Part shown: one piece after another, positions 12,902-18,997 of the stretch
Numbering within the stretch: position 1 is the first letter of the stretch
Layout: each line of letters begins with the position of its first letter
DNA from: Actinomycetes bacterium
Lineage (GTDB): Bacteria; Actinomycetota; Actinomycetes; Propionibacteriales; Propionibacteriaceae
Assembly (NCBI GenBank): GCA_023436925.1
Contig: JAEZHJ010000043.1
Coordinates: 1-18,997 of the forward strand
Direction of reading: 5' to 3'
DNA: 18,997 nt
Notes under the pieces: generated by a model
Told to the model about the DNA's origin: nothing
Databases searched by the model: none
The model's input: the letters and a program-made list of their open reading frames with translations, nothing else
Program-made: the position numbers and the translations under genes

Positions 12902-13971
12902 ACACCGTCGACATCGAGTCCCGGGCTGCGCTGGACGCGCGGCTGGCCTCCGGGCAGGGGCTCGCCCGGACCTACGTGCAGGCGGTCGACCTGACCGGCT
13001 GCGGCCCAGAGCTACTGGCCGCCGGTGTGAGCGGGGCGGTCTTCCTGGGCTGCGTGCTCGACCCCGGCGTGGACGTCGCGCTGATGGAGGCCGGTGCCCT
13101 GGTCTTCCCGCGGCTGCCGAACCTGCCGTTCGACCCGTACCGGTCCAGCGTGTACGCCCCCGAGGAGCTGTACGCCGGACTCGAGAACGGCTACGCGGCC
13201 ACTGTCGACGCTGCGGTGTACCGCTGGTGGGGGCAGGCCAGGCTGCTGCGAGAGCTGGGCGGTGAGCTCGCCATGACCCTGCATGACCACGCGATAGTCG
13301 ATGCGCTGGAGGAGCTTCCGCTGCAGTCACCGGTGGGGGTGATGGGCGGCCACCGGCTGGTCCGCGGCAGCCACGCCTACACCGAGGCGGCCCGGCTGGG
13401 ACGCGAGCTGGCCGAACGCGGCCACACCGTCCTGACCGGGGGCGGCCCGGGCGCGATGGAGGCCGCCGCGCTCGGCGCCGCACTGCTCGGCCCCGTCTCC
13501 GAGCTGGACCAGGCCCTCGCTGCGCTCGCGGCACACCCCAGCTTCGACCCCGACACCGACGGCTGGGCGCGCGCCGCCTTCGGCGTCCGGGAGCGTCATG
13601 ACCTGGGCGGCCCGAGCATCGGGATCCCGACTTGGCTGTACGGGCACGAGCCGTCCAATGTCTTCTCCCTGGGGATCGCCAAGCTGTTCTCCAACGCGAT
13701 CCGCGAGGACATCCTGTTGCGGCTCTCGGACGGCGGCCTGGTCTGCCTGCCGGGGGCCGCGGGCACCGTCCAGGAGATCTTCCAGGCGCTCACGCCGCGT
13801 TACTACGCCTCCGACACCACCATCCCGCCCCTGATCCTGCTCGGCGTCGAGCACTGGACGCAGGTGCTGCCGGCCTGGCCGCTCGTGGAGGCGCTGGCCG
13901 CCGGACGGGCACTGGCAGACCGCGTCCACCTGTGCGACAGCGTCGATGAGGTGCTGGGTCTGCTCGGCTGA
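12898..13971 (+). CDS. LOG-family Rossmann-fold nucleotide-binding protein
   Basis: The C-terminal two-thirds of this 357-residue protein has the LOG (lysine decarboxylase-like) Rossmann fold: V-G-V-M-G-G-H, then T-G-G-G-P-G-A-M-E (180-188) and P-G-A-A-G-T-V-Q-E (285-293), the family's PGGxGTxxE motif with one Gly replaced by Ala. Relatives hydrolyse nucleotide 5'-monophosphates (plant LOG cytokinin activation, E. coli PpnN). About 145 N-terminal residues precede the Rossmann part, so it is longer than simple LOG proteins and nearer to PpnN-like sizes. I do not recognise the N-terminal region. The ATG at 12898 follows AGGAG by 9 nt. It sits between dxr (divergent) and rlmN (convergent, 33 nt apart). 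The exact substrate is unknown. Confidence 0.8.
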   Translation: MNTVDIESRAALDARLASGQGLARTYVQAVDLTGCGPELLAAGVSGAVFLGCVLDPGVDVALMEAGALVFPRLPNLPFDPYRSSVYAPEELYAGLENGYAATVDAAVYRWWGQARLLRELGGELAMTLHDHAIVDALEELPLQSPVGVMGGHRLVRGSHAYTEAARLGRELAERGHTVLTGGGPGAMEAAALGAALLGPVSELDQALAALAAHPSFDPDTDGWARAAFGVRERHDLGGPSIGIPTWLYGHEPSNVFSLGIAKLFSNAIREDILLRLSDGGLVCLPGAAGTVQEIFQALTPRYYASDTTIPPLILLGVEHWTQVLPAWPLVEALAAGRALADRVHLCDSVDEVLGLLG

Positions 13972-13983
13972 CCGGCGGCTGAC

Positions 13984-14000
13984 GCGGGCGACCGCCCCGC
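13984..14000. terminator. Weak hairpin between LOG gene and rlmN
   Basis: GCGGGC and GCCCCGC can pair around a 4-nt GACC loop with one bulged base. It lies in the 33-nt gap between two convergent stop codons, where a bidirectional terminator would be expected. The stem is short and imperfect, so this is tentative. Confidence 0.25.
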
Positions 14001-14004
14001 AGGC

Positions 14005-15222
14005 TCAGGACGTGGCGCGGTCCACGGCGGCGAGCTGGCCGCAGGCGCCGTCGATCTCGCGGCCGCGGGTGTCGCGGACGGTGACCTGGACGCCGCGGGC
14101 GCGCAGCCGCCGGACGAACTCCGCCTCGTCGTCGCGGCGCGAGGCGGTCCACTTCGAGCCCGGGGTCGGGTTCAGCGGGATCAGGTTGACGTGCACCCAG
14201 CCGTGGCCGCCGCGGCGCAGCACCTCGGCCAGGGCGTCGGCTCGCCAGGCCTGGTCGTTGATGTCGCGGATCAGCGCGTACTCGATGGAGACCCGCCGAC
14301 CGGTGGCGGTGAAGTAGCCATGCGCGGCGTCCACCACCTCGGCGACCTTCCACCGGGTGTTGATCGGGCACAGCTCGTCGCGCAACTCGTCGTCGGGGGC
14401 GTGCAGGCTGACCGCCAGGGTCACCGGCAGGCCCTCGGAGGCGAGTTGCCGGATCCGCGGCACGAGGCCCACCGTGGAGACGGTGACGCCGCGGGCAGAG
14501 ATGCCCAGGCCGTCCGGCTCCGGAGTGGTCATCGCCCGGACGGCGGCCAGCACGGCCCGGTAATTGGCCATCGGCTCGCCCATGCCCATGAAGACGATGT
14601 TGTTGACCCGGCCCGGGCCGCCGGGGATCTCCCCGTCGCGCAGCCGGCGGGCGGCGTCCACCACCTGCAGCAGGATCTCGGCGGTGCTGAGGTTGCGCTG
14701 CAGCCCGCCCTGGCCGGTGGCGCAGAACGGGCACGCCATGCCGCAGCCGGCCTGCGACGAGATGCACACCGTGGCCCGCTCGCGGCCCCGTCCGCTGGCC
14801 CGCAGGCCCGGGACGCCGTAGCGCATCAGCACCGACTCCACCAGGGAGCCGTCGAACAGCCGCCAGAGCGTCTTGACCGTGGTGCCGCCGTCAGCCTGCT
14901 GGTCGCGGACCCGGGTGAGCAGCGGCGGGACGAATCTCTCGGCGAGCACCTCGCGGTCGGCCCGGGAGATGTCGGTCCACTCCTGCGGGTCGGTGCTGAG
15001 GTGCTCGAACAGGTGGCGGTCGAGCTGGGCGCGGCGGAACCGGGCCATCCCGAGGTCGGCCACCGCCTCGGCCCGCTCCTGCGGCCCGAGGTCGATCCAG
15101 TGCCGGGGCGGCTTGCCACGGCGCGGTGCGGCCATCACCAGCGGCACGGTGCGGCCGGACTCGGCCTTGGCCACCAGCTCGGCGTAGGCCGCCTCCTCCT
15201 GCGGAGTGAGGCCGTCGGTCAT
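14005..15222 (-). CDS. rlmN: Dual-specificity RNA methyltransferase RlmN
   Basis: RlmN is a radical SAM enzyme that methylates A2503 of 23S rRNA and A37 of some tRNAs at C2. The 405-residue protein has the cluster motif Cys160-G-M-A-Cys164-P-F-Cys167. Cys153 and Cys394 (D-G-A-C-G-Q-L) match the two catalytic cysteines known from E. coli (118 and 355). The G-M-G-E-P SAM loop and V-S-L-H-A segment are present. The ATG at 15222 overlaps the cdsA stop (ATGA), supporting this start, although it adds about 25 residues before the usual P-R-R-G-K-P-P-R-H start region. It is the last gene of the rpsB-to-rlmN run. Confidence 0.96.
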   Translation of the reverse strand: MTDGLTPQEEAAYAELVAKAESGRTVPLVMAAPRRGKPPRHWIDLGPQERAEAVADLGMARFRRAQLDRHLFEHLSTDPQEWTDISRADREVLAERFVPPLLTRVRDQQADGGTTVKTLWRLFDGSLVESVLMRYGVPGLRASGRGRERATVCISSQAGCGMACPFCATGQGGLQRNLSTAEILLQVVDAARRLRDGEIPGGPGRVNNIVFMGMGEPMANYRAVLAAVRAMTTPEPDGLGISARGVTVSTVGLVPRIRQLASEGLPVTLAVSLHAPDDELRDELCPINTRWKVAEVVDAAHGYFTATGRRVSIEYALIRDINDQAWRADALAEVLRRGGHGWVHVNLIPLNPTPGSKWTASRRDDEAEFVRRLRARGVQVTVRDTRGREIDGACGQLAAVDRATS

Positions 15223-16097
15223 ACCGGAACCTGGGTGAACAGCAGCCAGGCCGCGGGCGAGGCGACCAGGACCGAGTCCATCCGGTCCATCACGCCGCCA
15301 TGGCCGGGCAGGATCGAGGACATGTCCTTGATCCCGACGTCGCGCTTGATGAGGGACTCGATCAGGTCACCGGCGGTGCCGAAGACCACGCAGGCCAGGC
15401 CCAGCAGGAGGCCGAACCACCACGGCATGCCGAGCCCGTACACCGCGACCACGGAGCCGACGACAGCGGCCACGACGGTGGAGCCGGCCATCCCCTCCCA
15501 GGTCTTCTTCGGGCTGATGTTCGGCGCCATCGGGTGCCGGCCGAGGGTGGCACCCACCGCGTAGCCGCCGGTGTCGCTGGCCGCGACGCACAGCGCCAGG
15601 GCGACCACCTTCCCGGTGCCGCCCGGCATGGCGAGGATGAGCGCCACGAAGGACGCCAGCAGCGGCAGGTAGCTGATCGTGAACAGGCTGGCAGCGGCGT
15701 CCTTGACGTAGCCGTCGGAGCCACCCGGCATCCGCCAGATCAGCGCCAGCAGGACGGTGACCGCCAGGCAACCCAGCAGGACCTCGTGCCCGGCGATATC
15801 GGTGACCGGCTGCAGGATCGCTGCCACGTAGGTACCGCCGATGATCGCCACGGTGCCCACCACGATCGGCACGATCGCGGACCGCATCTGGATGTGAAGC
15901 AGCGCGTGGTGGATCTCGATCGCGCCGAGGCAGGTCATCGCCACCAGCAGCAGGATGAAGCCGGGGTGCCACCACATCAAGGTGACGACGATCACCGCGA
16001 GCAGGCCCACGCCGACCGCGATCGCGGCCGGCAGGTCCCGTCCCGCGCGGGGCGCGGGGGCGGGCGTGTCCTGCGGTTCGCCGGGTGCCGAGGTCAT
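15219..16097 (-). CDS. cdsA: Phosphatidate cytidylyltransferase
   Basis: CdsA makes CDP-diacylglycerol from phosphatidate and CTP, the branch point for membrane phospholipids. The 292-residue protein is rich in hydrophobic segments (about eight, from residue 22 to 240) after a Pro-rich cytosolic start. The family motifs are present: S-D-T-G-G-Y (174-179), S-P-K-K-T-W-E-G (195-202), G-D-L-I-E-S-L-I-K-R (243-252) and P-G-H-G-G-V-M-D-R-M-D-S (264-275), which holds the metal-binding aspartates. Its ATG overlaps the frr stop by one base (TGATG) and its stop overlaps the rlmN start (ATGA), so it is translationally coupled on both sides. Confidence 0.96.
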   Translation of the reverse strand: MTSAPGEPQDTPAPAPRAGRDLPAAIAVGVGLLAVIVVTLMWWHPGFILLLVAMTCLGAIEIHHALLHIQMRSAIVPIVVGTVAIIGGTYVAAILQPVTDIAGHEVLLGCLAVTVLLALIWRMPGGSDGYVKDAAASLFTISYLPLLASFVALILAMPGGTGKVVALALCVAASDTGGYAVGATLGRHPMAPNISPKKTWEGMAGSTVVAAVVGSVVAVYGLGMPWWFGLLLGLACVVFGTAGDLIESLIKRDVGIKDMSSILPGHGGVMDRMDSVLVASPAAWLLFTQVPV

Positions 16098-16654
16098 CAG
16101 ACCTCCATCAGTTCGGCTTCCTTGGACTTGAGCAGCTCGTCGACGAGCTCCACGTGCTTCTTGGTGAGCGCGTCGAGCTGCTTGTCCGCGCCGCGGGCGT
16201 CGTCCTCGCCGATCTCCTTGTCCTTGACCAGCTTGGCGACCGCGTCGATGGCGTGGCGGCGGGTGTTGCGGACCGCGACCCGGGCCTCCTCCGCCTTGTT
16301 GCGCGCCAGCTTGATGTACTCCTTGCGCCGCTCCTCGGTGAGCTGCGGCAGGACCAGCCGGATGACGTTGCCGTCGTTGGCCGGGTTGACCCCGAGGTCG
16401 GAGTCGCGGATGGCCCGCTCGATGCCGGCCATCGCGTTGCGGTCGAACGGGCTGATCAGCACGATTCGCGCCTCGGGCACCTGGAAGGTGGCCAGCTGCT
16501 GCAGCGGCGTGGGGGTGCCGTAGTAGTCGACGAGGATCCGGGCGAACATGGCGGGGTGGGCCCGGCCGGTGCGGATCGCAGCGAACTCCTCGCCGGCGTG
16601 GGTGACGGCACCATCCATCCGGTGCTCGGCGTCCTTGATGATCTGGGCGATCAC
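16097..16654 (-). CDS. frr: Ribosome recycling factor
   Basis: Frr works with EF-G to split post-termination ribosomes. The 185-residue protein is full length and shows the classical features: I-R-T-G-R-A-H-P (27-34), V-D-Y-Y-G-T-P-T-P-L (42-51), S-P-F-D and the long helix with R-R-K-E-Y-I-K-L-A-R and V-A-V-R-N-T-R-R. The start is GTG at 16654, preceded by GAGGGAG at 7 nt. It follows pyrH by 36 nt, the standard tsf-pyrH-frr order, and overlaps cdsA by one base. Confidence 0.97.
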   Translation of the reverse strand: MIAQIIKDAEHRMDGAVTHAGEEFAAIRTGRAHPAMFARILVDYYGTPTPLQQLATFQVPEARIVLISPFDRNAMAGIERAIRDSDLGVNPANDGNVIRLVLPQLTEERRKEYIKLARNKAEEARVAVRNTRRHAIDAVAKLVKDKEIGEDDARGADKQLDALTKKHVELVDELLKSKEAELMEV

Positions 16655-16690
16655 TGGTCGGCTCCCTCTCTGACTTGTCGTGGCGCGCCC

Positions 16691-17404
16691 TCAGGCGTGC
16701 AGGGTCGTACCGATCTTCTCACCTGCGACAACCCGCGCGATGTTTCCCTCGACACCCAGGTCGAAGAACACCATCGGCAGGTTGTGCTCGCGGGCGAGAC
16801 TGACCGCGGTGGCATCGGCGACCTTGAGGTCGCGAGCCAGGAACTCCTCGTAGGTGAGGTGGTCGAACTTGACCGCCGCCGGGTTGGTGCGCGGGTCGTC
16901 GTCGTAGACCCCGTCGGTGCCCTGCTTGGCCATCAGCAGCACGTCCGCGTCGATCTCGAGGGCCCGCTGGGCGGCGACGGTGTCGGTGGAGAAGAAGGGC
17001 ATCCCGGAGCCGGCCCCGAAGATCACGACGCGCTTCTTCTCCAGGTGCCGGATCGCCCGCCGCGGGATGTACGGCTCGGCGACCTGGCCCATCGTGATCG
17101 CGGTCTGGACGCGGGTCTGCACCCCGGCCTTCTCGCAGAAGTCCTGCAGCGCCAAGCAGTTCATCACGGTGCCGAGCATGCCCATGTAGTCGGCCCGGGC
17201 ACGATCGATCCCGCGGGTCTGGAGCTCGGCACCGCGGAAGAAGTTGCCACCGCCGACGACGATGGCAACCTCCACGCCGGTGGCCACGACCGCGGCGATC
17301 TGCCGGGCGAGGCTCGAGATGACGTCGGGATCGACCCCGAGTGACCCACCCCCGAACGCCTCACCCGACAGCTTCAACAGGACTCGGCGATAGGGGCTGG
17401 GCAC
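16691..17404 (-). CDS. pyrH: UMP kinase
   Basis: PyrH phosphorylates UMP to UDP in pyrimidine synthesis and belongs to the amino acid kinase superfamily. The 237-residue protein carries K-L-S-G-E-A-F (11-17), V-G-G-G-N-F-F-R-G (50-58), G-S-G-M-P-F-F-S-T-D-T (132-142) and G-T-D-G-V-Y-D-D-D-P (162-171). The start is GTG at 17404 with AAGGAG about 5 nt before it. It lies 24 nt downstream of tsf on the same strand. The usual hexameric enzyme is regulated by GTP and UTP; nothing here departs from the family. Confidence 0.97.
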   Translation of the reverse strand: MPSPYRRVLLKLSGEAFGGGSLGVDPDVISSLARQIAAVVATGVEVAIVVGGGNFFRGAELQTRGIDRARADYMGMLGTVMNCLALQDFCEKAGVQTRVQTAITMGQVAEPYIPRRAIRHLEKKRVVIFGAGSGMPFFSTDTVAAQRALEIDADVLLMAKQGTDGVYDDDPRTNPAAVKFDHLTYEEFLARDLKVADATAVSLAREHNLPMVFFDLGVEGNIARVVAGEKIGTTLHA

Positions 17405-17428
17405 GCGGTCTCCTTCTGGTGGGGTGGG

Positions 17429-18244
17429 TCAGGCGCCGGCGGCGAAGCGGACGAACCGCTTCACGGTGACGCCATTCTTGTCCAGCAACTGGCCGACCGA
17501 CAGCTTGTCCTCGGAAACCGATGCCTGGTCGAGCAGGACGACCTCCTTGTAGAAGCCGCTCACCCGGCCCTCGACGATCCGCGGGATGATGGCTTCGGGC
17601 TTGCCCTCCTCGCGAGCGGTCAGCTCGGCGATGTGGCGCTCCTTCTCCAGGACGTCGGCGGGGACGTCCTCGCGGGTCAGCCACTGCGGGGACATCGCGG
17701 CGATCTGGTGCGCGATCCCGCGGATGAACGCCGCGTCCGGCTCACCGGCGTACTCGATCATCACGCCGACCTGCGGCGGCAGGTCCGCAGACCGCTTGTG
17801 CAGGTAGATGTCGACCGGGCCGGTGAAGGTGGCCGAGTTGGCCAGCTCGAGCTTCTCGCCGATCTTGGCGGCCAGCTCGTTGACGGCATCCTCAACGGTC
17901 TTGCCGGAGGGCAGGACGACCGCCTTCGCAGCCTCGACCCCGTCGGCGCCAGCGGCGTCGACAGCGGCGGCGATGCTGTTCGCGAGCTCGATGAACTCGG
18001 CGTTCTTCGCCACGAAGTCGGTCTCGGCCCCGAGCTGGATGACCGTCTTGCCCGAGGCTGCGACCAGGCCGTTGGAGGCCTCGCGGTCGGACCGCTTGGC
18101 CATCTTGGCCTGGCCGGAGACCCGCAGGATCTCGGTGGCGGCCTCGAAGTCGCCGTCGGCCTCGGTGAGCGCCTTCTTGGCGTCCATCATTCCGGCACCG
18201 GTCAGGTCCCGGAGCTTCTTCACATCAGCAGCAGTGATTGCCAT
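17429..18244 (-). CDS. tsf: Elongation factor Ts
   Basis: EF-Ts exchanges GDP for GTP on EF-Tu. The 271-residue protein has the N-terminal UBA-like domain (V-K-K-L-R-D-L-T-G-A-G-M-M-D-A-K-K-A-L, 8-26) and the T-D-F-V-A-K-N signature (about 75-81) that inserts near the EF-Tu nucleotide site. The two core subdomains follow, with no coiled-coil loss. The ATG at 18244 has AGAGGA about 14 nt upstream, a rather distant ribosome site. It lies 38 nt after rpsB, the universal rpsB-tsf pair. Confidence 0.97.
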   Translation of the reverse strand: MAITAADVKKLRDLTGAGMMDAKKALTEADGDFEAATEILRVSGQAKMAKRSDREASNGLVAASGKTVIQLGAETDFVAKNAEFIELANSIAAAVDAAGADGVEAAKAVVLPSGKTVEDAVNELAAKIGEKLELANSATFTGPVDIYLHKRSADLPPQVGVMIEYAGEPDAAFIRGIAHQIAAMSPQWLTREDVPADVLEKERHIAELTAREEGKPEAIIPRIVEGRVSGFYKEVVLLDQASVSEDKLSVGQLLDKNGVTVKRFVRFAAGA

Positions 18245-18282
18245 GTCTGTTGTCGTAGTCCTCTTTGGCTGGGTGGTGGGAG

Positions 18283-18997
18283 TTACTTGGTCTCGGCGTC
18301 AGCCTCGGTGGCCGACTCCTCGGCGACGGGCTCCGCCACCGGCTCCTCGGCGGCCGGCTCCGCAGCCTCGACGGCCTGGACGGCCTCCTCGATCTTGGCG
18401 TCGACCTCGGCGGCCAGCTCAGCCTCGACGGCGGCCTCGGCCTTGGCCTGCTCACCCTGGGCACCCAGCAGCTCGCGCTCCCAATCGGGCATCGGCTCGG
18501 CCTCTTCACCGCTGGTGGTGGCGGCGGCGGACCGGGCCAGCAGGCCCTCGGCGACGGCGTCGGCAACGACCCGGGTCAGCAGCGCGACCGAACGGATCGC
18601 GTCGTCATTGCCCGGAATGGCGTAGTCGACCTCGTCCGGGTCGCAGTTGGTGTCCAGGATGCCGATGATCGGGATCCGCAGCTTGCGGGCCTCGTCGATG
18701 GCGAGGTGCTCCTTCTTGGTGTCGACCACCCAGATCGCCTGCGGCAGCTTGGCCATGTCGCGGATGCCGCCCAGGGTCTTGGCGAGCTTCTCCTTCTTGC
18801 GCTTCTGCTGCAGCAGTTCCTTCTTGGTCAGCCCGGAGGAGGCGACATCGTCGAAGTTGATGCCCTCCAGCTCCTTCATCTTGCCGATCCGCTTGGAGAT
18901 GGTGCCGAAGTTGGTCAGCATGCCGCCCAGCCAGCGCTGGTTGACGTAGGGCATCCCGACCCGGGTGGCCTGCTCGGCGATGGCCTCCTGGGCCTGC
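18283..18997 (-). CDS. rpsB: 30S ribosomal protein S2, 5'-truncated by window edge
   Basis: The visible 237 residues begin in I-A-E-Q-A-T-R-V-G-M-P-Y-V-N-Q-R-W-L-G-G-M-L-T-N-F, a core signature of S2. The first 60-70 residues lie beyond the right edge. W-V-V-D-T-K-K-E-H-L-A-I-D-E-A and I-P-G-N-D-D-A-I-R-S are further conserved segments. After about 150 visible residues the protein continues into an Ala/Glu-rich acidic tail of around 90 residues (repeats of A-A-E-E-P-V-A-E-P) ending E-T-K. Actinobacterial S2 proteins often carry such tails. The stop is TAA at 18283-18285. Confidence 0.97.
   Translation of the reverse strand, partial: QAQEAIAEQATRVGMPYVNQRWLGGMLTNFGTISKRIGKMKELEGINFDDVASSGLTKKELLQQKRKKEKLAKTLGGIRDMAKLPQAIWVVDTKKEHLAIDEARKLRIPIIGILDTNCDPDEVDYAIPGNDDAIRSVALLTRVVADAVAEGLLARSAAATTSGEEAEPMPDWERELLGAQGEQAKAEAAVEAELAAEVDAKIEEAVQAVEAAEPAAEEPVAEPVAEESATEADAETK

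Noticed and set aside
18283..18560. Acidic Ala/Glu-rich tail of ribosomal protein S2 as a fused domain
   Set aside because: Low-complexity acidic tails are common on actinobacterial S2, and no folded domain is visible.
1..18997. Search for tRNA or rRNA genes, insertion sequences, phage genes, CRISPR arrays and toxin-antitoxin pairs
   Set aside because: I found none by reading; gaps are short and coding density is close to complete. A tRNA scan and profile search would be needed to rule out small elements.

Overview
This window is about 19 kb of very GC-rich (roughly 70% by eye) bacterial chromosome. The gene content and order point to Actinomycetota. The blocks rpsB-tsf-pyrH-frr-cdsA-rlmN, dxr-rip1(rseP)-ispG-GNAT and proS/rimP-nusA-ylxR-infB follow the arrangement known from mycobacteria and propionibacteria. 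GTG starts are common, and several starts look leaderless with a TANNNT -10 box. A Propionibacteriales-like host is my guess; the sequence does not prove it.

Transcription of the core genes runs right to left (minus strand). From the right edge: rpsB (5' end outside the window), tsf, pyrH, frr, cdsA and rlmN form a translation, nucleotide and phospholipid block with tight or overlapping junctions. A plus-strand LOG-family gene (12898-13971) converges on rlmN and diverges from dxr. Next come dxr and the site-2 protease rseP/rip1 (13-nt overlap), then a two-gene insertion: a plus-strand MocR-type regulator and a divergent minus-strand aldo/keto reductase. After this the conserved order resumes with ispG, a GNAT acetyltransferase and a VOC-fold protein. 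A plus-strand YbaK-family deacylase lies between the VOC gene and proS. Last on the left are proS, rimP, nusA, a plus-strand lipoprotein gene, ylxR and the 5' part of infB.

Most genes are housekeeping: ribosome assembly and elongation (rpsB, tsf, frr, rimP, infB, rlmN), transcription (nusA), tRNA charging and proofreading (proS, ybaK), the MEP isoprenoid pathway (dxr, ispG), membrane lipid synthesis (cdsA), UMP phosphorylation (pyrH) and regulated intramembrane proteolysis (rseP). The accessory content is four plus-strand genes, of which the lipoprotein, the MocR/AKR pair and the LOG gene break otherwise conserved gene orders.

I do not see an obviously new multi-gene system. There is no CRISPR array, tRNA or rRNA gene, IS element, phage gene or toxin-antitoxin pair. 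The points most worth a second look are: the lipoprotein gene splitting nusA from ylxR-infB, with a predicted leaderless ylxR promoter restoring expression; a 12-bp perfect hairpin whose two arms encode the last residues of two convergent genes; the MocR/AKR insertion with a candidate direct-repeat operator; a leaderless 15-codon ORF overlapping the LOG gene start; and the divergent proS/ybaK pair. No stretch longer than about 190 bases lacks a gene.
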